From Aulostomus chinensis (taxonomy: Eukaryota; Chordata; Actinopteri; Syngnathiformes; Aulostomidae): a DNA stretch of 64,000 nucleotides. Where the stretch lies: the NCBI GenBank assembly GCA_037954235.1, contig JBBMOA010000016.1:22195383-22259382 (forward strand). The letters run 5' to 3'. Positions 24,701 to 37,394 of the stretch are shown here, piece by piece (the first letter of the stretch is position 1; the number at the start of each line of letters is the position of its first letter). A program made the position numbers and the translations under genes. A model generated the notes under the pieces. The model saw nothing but the letters and a program-made list of their open reading frames with translations, searched no databases and was not told the origin of the DNA.

Positions 24701-27700
24701 CAAAGCTATGTGGGAACGAGGCATAACTGAATTAAACTTAAGTACGACTTACAACTACATGGAGTAAAGGGGAGGGAATTAATACTCTGCAGTGGAAGCC
24801 CACGTACAGCAGGATGGGATCTACAAGTCCGGGCTCCTTCTATCGTCACCATTATTACTCACTTGAAAATATTCTGTCTCACCATCCATGAAGCTGCCCT
24901 GAAAGTAACATTCAACTTCCTCTGAGATCATTTACAATCATCGTCTGCATTTCATTCTCACTTCAAATGTGTGGGTGATAAGGATACGGATCTCTTGCAA
25001 AATTTATTAAAAAAAAAAAAAATCTTCTTGTCAGCCCATCAGAAATGAATCACTCTGACAACTACTTGGATAAAGTTTAGACTCCTCACAAACACACAAA
25101 CAATGATAGTCAGTGGGCTGAGTGCAATGATGAAGACACTTCTTCACATTATCTCATTACAGTATCCGGATACACACCTCTAGCTCCAGCTCCTGCGGCT
25201 CTTCGTCAGACAGAGGAATAACAGCGATCTTGGTAATCTTGTAGACTTTGTGGTTGCCTGGTAGATGGCCAACCAGGGCTTTCTGGCGGATTAACACAAG
25301 GCCGAGAGGAAGATCTGCCGAAAGGAACAGAAGAAGGGAGAGTCGCATCATGGGTGCAAAATTCCTCACATTCTGGAAGGTGTGAAGAAACCAGCTGCAC
25401 ACCAGCCATTAATTTCTTTCAATGAAGCACCACAAGACATCTGGAAAATTAATATTAAATCATGTTCATCTATCAGACTTACTGCTCATAAAATTATCTT
25501 TAGCTGGGTTTAATACTTGTTTTCCAATTCTAGGTCCACCATCAAACAAAATCAAACCCTCAGATTCGTCATCAGTTGCATCACCAGCATCAGCTCACTC
25601 CTCTTCATCACTACATGCATTTCAAAGTACTTTTACACAATTTTTCACACCTTTCCTTGTGAGTAAGGATGCCTGGAGCTGAAAAATAATGTCATGAATC
25701 TGTAAGCTCTGTAGAAAACATCTAAAGATGAAATGTTTTCCCGGATCTGCTTACCTGTATGAAGCTGGATCTTTCCAATGATGCCTTCCACCAAACCCAA
25801 ACACACAGGGTTCCAAGCCAGCAGCAGGTCTGTTGCTAAAACATAAACACCCCACCAATGACTTGCTATTACTATCGAGCATTCCATGTTTCAGCCTTGA
25901 TGGCCTGTCATTCTTCATGTATGTTTACACAAATTAAAGTTAAAGTTAAACACAAGTTAAAGTAAAAACAGCATAGTACAGGGATGGTGGGTCACCCTTT
26001 AGACAATGCATGGAAATGTGTGCCCCACTTAGCCATCCCTATAGCACATATAGTTTTTTTTTCTGGATACTGGTATGAGAACCGGGAGCCTATTCCAGCT
26101 GCCTTCGGGCAGGGTTCACCCTGGATGGGTCGCCAGTCCATCACAGGGCCAACACATATAGACAGACAACCATTCACACCTACGGTCAATTTAGAGTATC
26201 CAATTAACCTCATCCCCTCTTGATGTCTTTGGACAGAGGGAGGAAGCTGGAGTACCCGGAGAGAACCCACGCAGGCACAGGGAGAACATGGAGACCCCAC
26301 ATAGAAAGACCCTGTTCTCAAGCCGGGGCTCAAACCCAGAACTTTCTTGCTGTGAGGCGACAGTGCTGACCACTGCACCACCGTGCCACCCCTTTATCTG
26401 ATCCCATAATAAGCAAATATTTAGCCAAGCTGGCCGAACATTGCCATTTTACTTTACTTCCGAATATATCAAAATACATGTAAATGGTCATTTACGTGGT
26501 CATTAATAGTTTTTGACTCTGAAAAAGTGTGAAAACCAGTCATATTTTTCTGTAACGATGTCATGTCTCAACCATTTCATCAACCAAATCAAGTATGTTT
26601 AGGCTGATCTACATGATGTCTGGTGACAACCAAAACTATTTGACCTCCATTTGCTGAGATGCCCCTGAAACTACTTGGCTGCCTCTGATCTACTGTCACT
26701 TGATTGGAGAGAATTTTATCTGAAGAAACTTTTGTTTCTGAATGTGAGAATTTTCAACCCCCAGACTTCGTATGAAGACAGTTATAGACATCCATAAACT
26801 CTGTGACAAGTAGGAAAACTGGAATGCCAGGAAGTTGGTGATGGATTAAACATCACACTGGAGAAAATTGGAAAAATGTGAAGGGTGTGGCTATGGGTGG
26901 AGAACCCTGAGTGTAGGCAGCTTTTGACAATGACTCTTCCTGTTCTACAAGACAGTTATATTCATGTACACAAGAATGTCTGCTAAAAAAAAAGAAAAAG
27001 AAAAAACAAGTCTTGTGGAATAACTACTAAAAAAATATCAAAACTGTACTCTATGTGTACTATTAAATAAATACTTCATAGTGTGCATAAGAATGGAAAG
27101 AAAAGCTGGTGAGGGGTAGAAACCCATTTTCCAATTAAATTATGAAACAGCAGTGCAACTGAAAACCTGTTCAGGATGGCTGCACTGCCAAACTTCAGCA
27201 TGCACAGAGGCTTCTCCTCTGACACTTTTCTTCGACTTCAGCATTTTTCTTCAGTTTTGCTGAGAATATGTAACCCCCTTCGTAAAACTGTATTTCACTT
27301 CAGCATGACCAATTCTTTGTCACAGCTATGAGCCACAGCACCAGGACTCACTTCTGCAATGTGACCTCAGCGTAGGGGTAGCGTGCCACATCGCAGCTCA
27401 AAACCAGACTTTAATCACAATAAATATTATACTTTATAGTGAATGACATATGTGCCGTGAGTAAAACACACCATTTTAAACTCTCTCTCTCTCTCTCTTT
27501 TTCATTGGAGCCATAGTTTGGTCTCAAGATCTGGAGAGTCAGGTTTTCCCTTCAGTGAGTAACATAAGAAGCGGAGATCAAACTCCGGAGCATGTTTGGG
27601 GTGTTGGCGTCCTCGGTATGAAAGCAACGAGGAGAACTAAGAGTTAGGAACGTTTTCAACCTCTTGACTTAGTAGAATATCAAGCTGGACATCTGCTGGT

Positions 27701-27977
27701 TGATGGTTAAACAATGACCTCGATATCATCTATATGGAATAACAAGTTAAACAACAGTGAATGTATATACTGACAAATACAGGAGTGGAATAAGGTTAGC
27801 TGTGTCGTCAAGGTGATACATCAGTATATGAGGCTAATAGTAGCCATTCAGGTAAGCTGTCATCCAGTAAGACTACGTACCAGGTCTGACCGTCATGCTC
27901 CCGTCTTTTCGGCTACACCACAGCGCCCGGTCCCCGCTCTGAAGAATGTATTCGTCTTTGGCTTGGAACAGTTCCAT
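15766..27977 (-). CDS. inpp5f: Inositol polyphosphate phosphatase SAC2 (INPP5F)
   Basis: Sac-domain phosphoinositide phosphatase; mammalian SAC2 removes the 4-phosphate of PI4P on endosomes. Twenty minus-strand exons: 27881-27977, 25755-25835, 25178-25314, 24104-24232, 23795-23962, 23654-23710, 23177-23375, 22800-22979, 21939-22006, 21107-21231, 20927-21004, 20599-20719, 18461-18589, 18140-18257, 17861-18059, 17660-17731, 17500-17573, 17185-17313, 17011-17098, 15766-16909. They sum to 1130 aa plus TAG; human is 1132. The catalytic CX5R motif CMDCLDRT has Cys458 and Arg464, the same numbering as the human catalytic Cys458. The hSac2 domain lies in exons 14-18. The last exon encodes a 381-residue Ser-rich tail ending QCQTRIIQI, as in human. 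Start ATG at 27977 gives MELFQAKDEYIL. All introns are GT-AG. Introns 2 and 12 are about 2 kb; SINEs lie in introns 1 and 12. Confidence 0.97.
19382..19753 (+). mobile_element. tRNA-derived SINE, near full length
   Basis: A-box-like agcagtggtcagc and a perfect B box GGTTCGAGCCC, then the shared body (gtgtggagtctgcatg, cttcctcccacagtcc, ccatccagggtgaactcc, gggataggctcc) and a (TGGA)n tail. In inpp5f intron 12, antisense to the gene. Pol III promoter boxes plus body and tail show a SINE, not a tRNA gene. Confidence 0.85.
19858..20124 (+). mobile_element. Second SINE type with a different tRNA-like head
   Basis: Head ggctcagaggtagagtggt...gctggtttcaaacac differs from the neighbouring SINE. The 3' half (ggactggtgacccatccag, gacagctgggataggct, a long C-run, then ggataagcagta and (ATGG)n) is the same. 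It lies about 100 bp after the first copy in inpp5f intron 12. Confidence 0.75.
26075..26393 (-). mobile_element. tRNA-derived SINE, minus orientation
   Basis: Reverse complement of the family at 19382-19753. Head near 26393 (ggtggcacggtggtgcagtg on minus), B-box GGTTTGAGCCCCGG, tail near 26075. Located in inpp5f intron 1, in the sense direction of that gene. Confidence 0.85.
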
Positions 27978-28649
27978 TTTGTCCCTTACACGACGAGCCA
28001 GGAGCTGCCCGAATAAATAGCCGGGTAATTGCCAACTTCTCGAGGGTTAACTGTAGCTAGCCAGACGGCCACTGGCTAGCTACGGTTAGCTCTTTTCCCA
28101 CAGGCGCACGAGCTACGATAGCTACCTAGCGAGCTAGCAGCAGCTGGATGCGTGTCGGATTGGTTGAGTCCACCTCTACGCATTTTGATGATTAAGATTT
28201 GTCTCTATTGGGTACGCATTCTCTCCCACGGCCATGTTGGACAGAGTTCAGGCAAACACACATCAATAAATAAAAATGTGCCCCGGGCAGCAGCTGCTGA
28301 GTGTGTTCAAAGACGTCACCGACAGTTTCCTGCTCTAAACAAAGACACGTGACCAGCGACTGTCGGTCATTCTACACAGGTACATTCCACAGCGCTGCTA
28401 CACTCAGGCGTCGAGTCAATGTAACCATGTCATCATATACAGGATGTGTTTCCAAAAACATGCGGACTTCATATGACACTCAGTGATCAGCGCTGATACA
28501 ATACGCCCCATGTTTGATTGAAAACATCTTTAAACAAGCTCATGCCTAAATTGAGAATAGTGAAAGTATCCAGTGAATCCGGTTAACATGGGATAACTGC
28601 ATTGCCAAATACGAAATTTTTCACTAATTAACGTCAATTTAAGACAGGG
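27978..28649. other. inpp5f upstream region
   Basis: Head of inpp5f (reading left) and its presumed promoter. It contains a cluster of GCTAGC/GCTAGT/GTTAGC words (28055-28140) like those near the other gene starts in this window. No TATA box, exon or RNA gene recognised. Confidence 0.5.
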
Positions 28650-29015
28650 ATGCCTGCACATCTTCCCTTGGAGGACCAAAATTGATGATTAATGGTGGGC
28701 TGCAGCCAGAGGCAAGCACGTTGTTTTTATTAAAATGCAAAAAAGATGCCAAACTCCCTCAATGAAATATTATTTAAGCTTTTATATGTTTGAGTTGCAA
28801 CTCATGACTACATGTTCCAGAGCTCTTTTCCCTTTCCCAGAGATAAAACAGCTTGAATAGTACATTTTCACTGTGTAATTTTTCAAAAAAATTGTATTTA
28901 GTCTGTTATTAATTCATATTTAAAATGTTATTCATATATTGAAAACCTGCTGGGCCAGATTAACCTCGTGGTGGGCCAGTTTTGGCCCACGGGCCCCACT
29001 TCAGGCAGCCTTGCT
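28650..29015. mobile_element. Putative non-autonomous hAT-like remnant
   Basis: Left end cagggatgcctgcac and right end caggcagccttgc are roughly inverted. The right part has gggccagttttggcccacgg, wording typical of old hAT-derived repeats in vertebrates. No target-site duplication could be confirmed and no transposase frame remains. Confidence 0.35.
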
Positions 29016-29242
29016 TTAATTTTAAAGGCTGAGTTAAAGTCAGCATTCAATGCACAAGAAAATCAGTGTTGAATTTGGTGCGAGTTGTGATGGTTGTGTG
29101 CCGTTAGGCCCCTGAGGACATCATAAGGCCCTGTGGCCTGCGCGCATTGTTCACTGCTGTCATCATCACTGACATCAGAACCTCTGCCGTCAGACAGAGA
29201 CGTCATCTGCCTGGCTGTGACTACACCTCACATCACATCATC

Positions 29243-29406
29243 CAATCACAACCCCAGTGAGTAAAGTGTTATTCTGATTGGGGTAAAGGCCTGAAATTGT
29301 CTTTTCTGATCCTGGCCCCAGGGCATGCCCCCCCCCCCTCCCCCAAACACACACACACTCACACCACTTGCACACATTTCTAGTGTTCCTACCCGTACAT
29401 GAATTA
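29243..29406. repeat. Dispersed repeat pair, copy 2
   Basis: Same sequence and orientation as 9006-9161, with differences mainly in the C-run and (CA)n. It lies between inpp5f and bag3, 20 kb from copy 1. Flanks on both sides are unrelated, so the edges are those of a discrete element. Confidence 0.85.
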
Positions 29407-29646
29407 GGGGCCAAACATTGTCTCAGCTATGAGTCATATCAGTGGAGACCGGAGGGAAAGGGCAGGGAGCAGCTGACTTCAGACACCGACATTAATCTTA
29501 CCATCAGAAGTTCTCGAGTTGATGAAAAGAGCTGGTGATAGAATGGACTGATAATACAAGAATAAAATAATAAAAATAAACATGCAACCGTATTAAAAAA
29601 AAAAAGTGGGGACCAAAATATAAGTCAAGATTCATGTCAAATACAT

Positions 29647-29652
29647 TTTATT
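29647..29652 (-). terminator. bag3: Poly(A) signal of bag3
   Basis: AATAAA on minus, about 1.14 kb after the bag3 stop, with a T-rich stretch downstream (ttatattttggtcc). The stretch 29653-30791 is therefore the likely bag3 3'UTR; I saw no exon in it. Confidence 0.6.
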
Positions 29653-30791
29653 TCAACCGTACCAACGTGACTTGCTTCCGCCACTGCATTAGTCTGCTAC
29701 TCATAACCGTGATCAACACTAAGCCACAATCCATAACTTATAAAGGTGGATAAGGCAGTGACCCCACATTACAGATGGCTTATTTTACAGACAAACTGTG
29801 ACAAAAATGATTTGTGTAATCATAAAAGTGAATTTTTTCAAACAATAGATTGACATTTTCTTGTAACAGCTGAATAACTTCTCACAGACGGGATTTTTAA
29901 GGCTTTTTGACCATTTTTGTGCCGGTGCTATTACAGATTGTGGCTTTGGTAAAGTAGTTAAACAAGGACATTCTGGACATCTTTAACTGTGATTCCTTAT
30001 TAGCACCAAGTGCTGATTGTCTTACACCTTAAGTACACACATCTCAGGTCCATTTGTCAGTACACATTCATAAATGTACGAAAATATTATATGATATATA
30101 AATACTGATATCATGTATTGAAAGTACAAGAAAACCAATGCATATACAAACACCCAAACACATCAATCAAACCTTGTGGTATATTTCAAATGAAGTGCTG
30201 CCGATCTTTCAGCATGATACATTTCAATTATGGCAAAGTGCAAAGACAGCAAAATCAGTTATGCACCAAAAAGCAGCATCTACTAAACATATTCATTGTG
30301 TTTTGTGACAAAGCAGCTCCAACATGGTGATAAAGGAGAACGTGCTTCTCTGTTGACCGAGATTTCTCTGTGAGAGTTGCTCCAAAAGCCCCAGTGTTTG
30401 CCAACTAGATTAGGTAAAGCTCCGTACAATATTTGATCGAGATGAAAGGCAACTACACGTAACATCTGTTAAGAAAATACTTGCTTTCTTCCATTTATTG
30501 ATAAAGGCCTCTTATTCAAACTTGAATTTGATTAGAAATTGTCGTCAACACCTTGCCCATGACAGCTGTCTTATTACAAAGACGTTGGCACAACATAGAA
30601 GGCAACAACATTGGCTGGAAAGCGTGACAGCGCTGCGCTACCATTAATTATGTGCTGAACGGCAGGAAATACCAACACAGTTAATCAATGCATGCAACTT
30701 TCACAAATGCTGTAAAGAGTAAGCTGGAGCAGACTTATTCACTATCAAATATACAGCAGGTTCTCCTTCCTTCCTCTTGATCATGAAGTTC

Positions 30792-33700
30792 TTATGATAT
30801 CTCCTTTGCCATCTCGGCGCTCTCCTTACTGATCATGGTTGGCTCTCCTTTTTGTGTCACGTTGTCACCCTCCATCGAGGCCACGCTGGCAGGCCTGGTT
30901 GGCTGTTCCTCCAGTTGCTCCAGTTCCTCTAGTATGGTCTGAACACGGCGGACTCCGTCCCTTCTTGCCTGCCGCACATCTGCACGACCCTCTGGGTCAA
31001 CTGAGTCCAGCGCCAAGAGCTCTTTGGTCAGCAGCTCCTCCAGTAACAAGTACTTCTTATCATTCTTCTTTCCATCAAAACATTTCACCTCCTGCTCCAG
31101 TTTAGCAACCCGCTCAACTATCTGCTGTACTTTAGCAACACCTGGGTGGACAGGGCACTGAGGAGGCTGTTCAGTCTCCACCTTTGCAAGTGGGACCTCT
31201 GGAGCTGCAGCAGCTTTGTCCTGCGCTTCAGGTTTTGGGGGTATTTGGACAGTGATGTCTGCAGTGTGTTGTTGTGGTTGCTCTGGTTTCTGGGGAGGCT
31301 GAAACTGTTGCTGCAGCTGTGGTAACTGTTCAGGCTGCTGAGACTGTGGAGATGCCGGAGGTGGCGCCACCTGGATCTGTTGTGCCTGCTGGAACTGGTG
31401 AGGTTGCTGAGGTGGAAGCTGTTGAGGATGCTGAGGCTTTTGGTCTTCAGCTTCAGTGTGCAAAGGCTGGGGGAGTGGTGCACTCTCTGGTTTCTGCTGA
31501 GGGCTGTGTAGTTCCTGCTCCATTTTATGGGGCGGGTCTCTCAAGAGGATATGCTGTTGAGCCTGGGAATTGGAAAGCAAGTCATTACAATAACCTCAGT
31601 CAACATACGCTTTGAAAAATCCAACCCGTCAAGGGTTGTCCCAAGTGAAAATACACCAACTAGAATTACCTGTGGTCTTTCTCCCATCACCTGGGATACA
31701 ATAGGTGACTGGCTTCTCACATGATGTGGGAGGTGAATAGAGGTGGAATCACGGTGCTGGGGAAGCAATATCGGAGAGGCCCTTTCCCGCGGAGGCTGCA
31801 TTGCTGCAGCGTAGCTGGGCCATTCATCTGTCTGAATGCGATGGAAGGGATGCTGATGCTCTGAGTGGGGGGCACGCTGAGAGTAAACTGAAGGGTTTAG
31901 CTGAGGCTGCGCTTGCGTTTGGCCCCCTGCACCCTCATGGATCACTGGGATAGGGATGTAACCAGCTTGAAGACCAGTGCTGCTGGGTCGTGGGGGCTGA
32001 TAATGCGGGGCAGTGTAAACCTTGAAAATAAATCAAAAATTGTAGCAGTGACAATTTTATTTTCGATCACAAAATTCAGTTTCTCATACTTGATTCAAAA
32101 GTACATTTGTACAAACAATTTTTTTACATTTCTTCACTCTCAACTGACCTCTGCTGTTTGTGAAACAGGTGAGCTGGCTTTTCCAGGCTCCATTGAGCAG
32201 CTGTCTAGAGGACCATGTAAAGGGGATCTGGGCCTGCAGTGGAGGCCTGGCGTCGGAGAAGGTATCCGCCCATCTGTCCGGATACCCTGTGCAGTGCTTG
32301 GTTGGATGTAGGAATAACAGGGGTGCGGCTGCTGTCTGAGGTCTTCACCCTCATGGAAGACTGGGATTGGAACATAACCTGGGCGAAGAATGGGGTGTTT
32401 CATCTCCCTCACAAAGGTCTTCTGTGTCTCCTTCGGTGGATCCTGAGGGCTTGGTTCTGGTGGTATATTGGGTCCATTGGATGATACCTCTCTGACCTGA
32501 AACACAGTCAGGAGAATGCAGATGTGATTTAAAGACACATATGACTGCTTAACTACAAAGAATATAAAGGGAGATATAAATCTGCCTAATTATAAGATCC
32601 AGAATGAGGAAAATTACTCAAAGCTTGTACCAGAGTATTTGGTACAAATATTAATAAGTTGAAGGCCATGGCAACCAATTTGATTCCCTAGTGTTTGGAT
32701 GAGTAGCCGTTGCTAGAACAAAAGCCTCAGGGTTGTCCTCACAGTCATCTTCACGATAAGATACGAGGAACTGTATCGAATTTGAGGGTTGTGTAATGTT
32801 ACAAAAACTCTCTGACTTTGGTCTCATTTGAGGAAACAGAAGTAATCACTCTTGTTTGAAAATAAAAACAAAAGTGCTTAAATATTTGCCGTTTTTGCTT
32901 GTATATGTGCAGAGGGAGTAATACTAGTGTTAACTCATGCATTATTCAGGTACTTACTCCTACACAAAGAGATTTACATTTAAATCAGGTGAATCCAAAA
33001 CAGTGCAAATAAACCTGCAGAAATTCAACATTCCTATGTGAATATGTGAGGCTGAATGTGATACTTGCATTTTTTTTTAAACAGAATACTGAGCAGCTAA
33101 GTAAAATGGGCTTGTGCTCTCACCCCAGACATAATTACACAGGTTAAAAGGTTAAAATGTCCACATTAGGACGCCAAAAGCATCACCTCTTTGAGGCTTA
33201 AACACATAAAAACAACTTTTGATTAACATGGACTTTTGCATTTGACAGTTATTGTGTTAGATTTTTTGAGTTGCAATGTTAATTAAGTGACGTCCGATTT
33301 TATTAAACCACACCTATTAAAAGGAACATAAATAACCCCTGAATAATTTTAAGCACGCAGTTCCAATGATGAAGACTTAAAGTAAAAAAAAATTGTACTG
33401 GAATTGATCAGATCTGGGAGGGAAAAAGAGCTGATTGAAATAACACTAACTGCTGACTATTTTGATCAATGATTTTTCATGCAAAAATACCAAAAATTTG
33501 CTAGTTACAGACTCTTACATATAACAATTTGTTGCTTATTTATATCTTATGACAGAAAATGAAGTGTCTTTAGTTTTTGGTCATTGAACATAAGCAATTT
33601 CACCATGTCACCATCAGCTCTGTGCATGTCAGATTTTCTTGATGTTTTTGTAGGTTAAAGATCATGAAAATGAGCAGCAGATGATTCAGAGGTGAAAGTT

Positions 33701-34885
33701 GTTGATACTCTGTTGCATGAGTAATATAGGAAATGTGTAATACCAATGAAAGAGAGGATATTTTATTTATTTTACCACAGTGAAACAAGAAGACATGACA
33801 CCTGCCAATGACAGCCGAGGAGCATTACAAGCAACAGGTCTACTAATGTTCAGTTTAGCATAGTTTCAGTGATACAGCTCAGAAGTGAATCACGACTTCC
33901 TGAAAACAAATACAAATCACTGCAGAGCAAAAAACTGCATTTAGATGTAATCCTGTGATATTTTCCCTTTAAGATAGAAGTTATGAAATCGCTGTGAACG
34001 ACCCTTTGCCCTCTGCCATTTCAGTATGGGACGCTGCACACTGCCAGCAGCATTGCACCAATTTTATCCCCTGACAGCTGTGCCTTTCCAGCAGATTCTT
34101 CGGGACACTGACTTCGGACAACAGCGTCTCTCTCTTTCAGACTAAAGATTAGCAACTGGCAGCATGTGAAGCCCACTTCCAGTTTCTCGCTCCGGTTTCT
34201 GTTTATAAAACTGAAATTAAAGCAGACAGGGACTCTAATACTCCCCAGGCCGAAGTTAAAGAGTACCAGCTTCAATCCTTGTAAGGGAAAAAGTTTAATA
34301 TGAAGAGGACGTGGCCGCGTTTCTAGCTATGAGAGAAGCGATATTAAAATACTCCTCATAGCATATAGCATGGTGAGTGAGTGAGTCATGGAGTAATTAT
34401 AGTCTTAGATCATGACACGGGAACATAACAGGGTTGATCACCCGTTATAATAGGCTTGTGAGCTGTCCGTGAGGGGGAGGTAACGGTGCCAAACAAGGCC
34501 TATAGCCAACAAGATTAATATTAAACAGTGACATTAGCGCCGCGCTCCTTAGCTTACTGAAGCAAAACGCGCCATTTAAGCGACGCAGCTCGCGACACGA
34601 AAACCGTTGACAGTTAAAAGGAGCCGCTAATCGTCATAATCACACACCAACTTTATCCCGCCGCTCTCGCGCTCTCTCTCTTTTTACCTTTTTCGTGTCG
34701 TGTCGCGGGTCATTCCAGGTTGTCGTGCGATTATTGTGATCCACGAAGAATGGCCATCCAGTCTGTGGGTCAATTTTGACTTCCCATCCGAGGGGCAGCG
34801 GGTCGTTGTCATTATTCGCCATGGTCAGTATCGGTGACTGAGTCTTCATGCCGTTCATGTTGTAGGCTGTCGAGTACTGAGACAT
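30792..34885 (-). CDS. bag3: BAG family co-chaperone 3
   Basis: HSP70 co-chaperone that couples HSP70 and small heat-shock proteins in chaperone-assisted selective autophagy, important in muscle. Four minus-strand exons: 34688-34885, 32149-32496, 31670-32020, 30792-31562, giving 555 aa plus TAA (human 575). WW domain about residues 28-62 (DPLPLGWEVKID, TTTWNDP). Two IPV motifs that bind small heat-shock proteins: IPV 110-112 in GYVPIPVFHEG and IPV 206-208 in GYIPIPVIHEG. Pro207 corresponds to human Pro209, a myopathy site. The BAG domain is about 437-517 (KKYLLLEELLTKELLALDSV). Residues ~320-400 form a Gln/Pro-rich stretch in place of the human Pro-rich region. Intron 1 (32497-34687, 2.2 kb) is AT-rich with nothing recognised. 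A heat-shock element lies 59 bp upstream of the ATG. Confidence 0.97.
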
Positions 34886-34943
34886 TTTATACAGGCGACG
34901 GACGCTTTAAAGATTCCTTGAAGTGACGTGGAAAAGTGGGCTG

Positions 34944-34956
34944 GAAGTTTCTCGAA
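34944..34956 (+). promoter_or_regulatory. bag3: Heat-shock element upstream of bag3
   Basis: GAA-gt-TTC-tc-GAA, a perfect three-unit HSF-binding element, 59 bp upstream of the bag3 start codon. BAG3 is an established HSF1 target, so motif and gene agree. Confidence 0.85.
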
Positions 34957-35490
34957 ATAGCAGGGTTAATGTAGGGGGGCGGACAGCGCTGGTACAGTGG
35001 TATGGGGTCCCAAACTTGTGTCGCAGACCCCTCACATTGACAGAATAGACGCCTTTTGCTCCACTGAGCTGGATTTTGGTCACATTTCCAGACCAGATTC
35101 TCTGCTGCTAATGCTAATGTTACGGGGTCCCCGTATGACCCTTGAACCCTAGTTAGAGATCGATTGTTAAGTCAAGAAGGCCGATAACTGATACTCGCAG
35201 TAGATATTCATTTGCTTTAAATACATACACAAAGTGGCCATTACATTAACATGTATTTCATAGAAGGTTTCTTGGTGAACAAAATATGCCCAGTTTTTTT
35301 TTTTTTAATAAAGTGCATCAAGTTTCAATTTTGAACATAATAAAAAAAAATAGATAAACATAAACAAAACAACTCCTCAAACAGAGTTTTTTTTTGGGGG
35401 GGGGGCATATGGCCAAACAATTAAACGATGCCATTTCTGATAATGCAGAATATCTAATCCAGTAATTGGTCAAATTGATAAAAAGTAGAT

Positions 35491-35850
35491 GGGCAGAATG
35501 GTGGTGCAGTGGTCAGCACTGTCGCCCCACAGCAAGAAGGTTCCGGGTTCTTTCTGTGTGGAGTTTGCATGTTCTCCTTGTGTCCGTGGGGGTTCTCTCT
35601 GGTACTCCAGCTTCCTCCCACAGTCCAAAGACATCAAGAGGGGATGAGGCTGACTGATACTCTAAATTGACCGTAGGTGTGACTGTGAGTGTGAATGGTT
35701 GTCTGTCTCTATGTGTTGGCCCTGCCATGGACTGGTGACCTGTCCAGGGTGAACCCTGCCTCTAGCCCGAAGGCGGCTGGGATAGGCTCCACCCCCGTGA
35801 CCCTTAACAGGATAAGTGGTACAAAATGGATGGATGGATGGATCTCGTCC
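35491..35850 (+). mobile_element. tRNA-derived SINE with partial B-box deletion
   Basis: Same family as 19382-19753. Text jumps from ggttccgggttc directly to tttctgtgtgg, so the second half of the B box and the following ~20 bp are missing. It ends in (ATGG)n. Between bag3 and tial1. Confidence 0.85.
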
Positions 35851-36423
35851 TCACAAGATAATTGCACGCAGAAGACATTTAGAAAGTAAGCGGTAGTAAA
35901 TGGATGGATGGATAAATAGTAGATGCACCAGGGAATCTCAAGCTGCATAATTAAATTTTGCCCAAAGAGAGAACTCCCACTTGACAAAATCCTGTGCAGG
36001 GGAACTCAGTCTCGCTCAGATTTGGTACACAATTACTAAAGTGTGGTGGTGTGAAACCGTGTGGGCAAAATGACACCTCAGATGACAGTTCTTCCCTCAG
36101 CACAGGACTTCTCTCCTTCAGCTCCATGCTAGAAGGGAAATGCAAGTCAAAGTTTGTCAACCACAGCTGAAGACAGTTGATATCTCTATTTTTGGAAACG
36201 TGAAATTGAAATAAATAAGTGGTTTGTAAGAGTAAACAGCACCTATATCAAATGTCTCATGTGCATGTCTGTCGCTGAGTAAATCCAGGTCATCAACATT
36301 TTTCCTTTATATTAGAGGGATCTTATGCAGTCACAGTGTGATGAGTTTGATGTTGCCATAGAACTTCCTGAAACCTGACAGGTCCAGACAAGCTGGTATA
36401 ACTGTTACTCAAATTGTCTGTCT

Positions 36424-36470
<47 letters not shown>

Positions 36471-37333
36471 ACAGCATCTCATCAACGATTTATCGTAAAA
36501 AAAAAAAAAAAAATCCCCCATAATTATGTGTTCATTTCCTCAATATTTTCCTTCGATTACAGTCACTATTTTTGCCCTTTCACATTATTCTGAGAGTATT
36601 GGTTGTTTGCATTTTCTCTGCAATGTTGATTTGTGAATAAACTTCTTTGACAATTTTTTTTTTTTAGCCAACTCAACAGACCCTCTCCATGGCAGCCATT
36701 GTGACATGTCACTGTAGGGTAAACACAGGCGTAATTAATTTATGGCTCTGTTCCCCATAGCTGTGCCAGGACTGTGGTATTTATATGCTGGTTGACTGGA
36801 ATGGCTGCAACATTCTGGACATAATGATGTCATAATAAATTTTAGTTATTACTCCTATTTTTCTTAGACCTATGCTGATTTGACTTGAGGCTATGTTTTA
36901 TGATACAGTTTTATATCACTATTTATATGGTTACCACGACTCAAAAATAATAGTGATTAGTTTTAAATCTGTATTCAGTAGTCTTTTGTGGTTCAGCTGT
37001 ATTTTCCCACATAGCTTTACACTTTTATATTGGTGCAACCTCTTTGTGATATATTTTTCTCTGATAGTAAAAGTTCTCTGTGTATGCTTACTTTGAAAAA
37101 TATTCACGTTGTGAATTTAATTTTTTCCCCACAATTTTATAAGTTATTGAGACAAAGGTATCTCAGTACACTTTTCTTCCATTTTTAAAACGCGAACAAA
37201 ACATTAAAAAAAAATAATTCATGAATCGGCTCACACATGGAGTTCTACGTCACCTGAGCACATGTTCCAGAATGGTCTGGAGGACTCGAACCACTGCCTC
37301 GAACCATCATTCACCAGTAAATAAAACAAGCAC

Positions 37334-37394
<61 letters not shown>

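Noticed and set aside
31274..31615. 113-codon plus-strand frame
   Set aside because: Antisense shadow of the Gln/Pro-rich part of bag3 exon 4.
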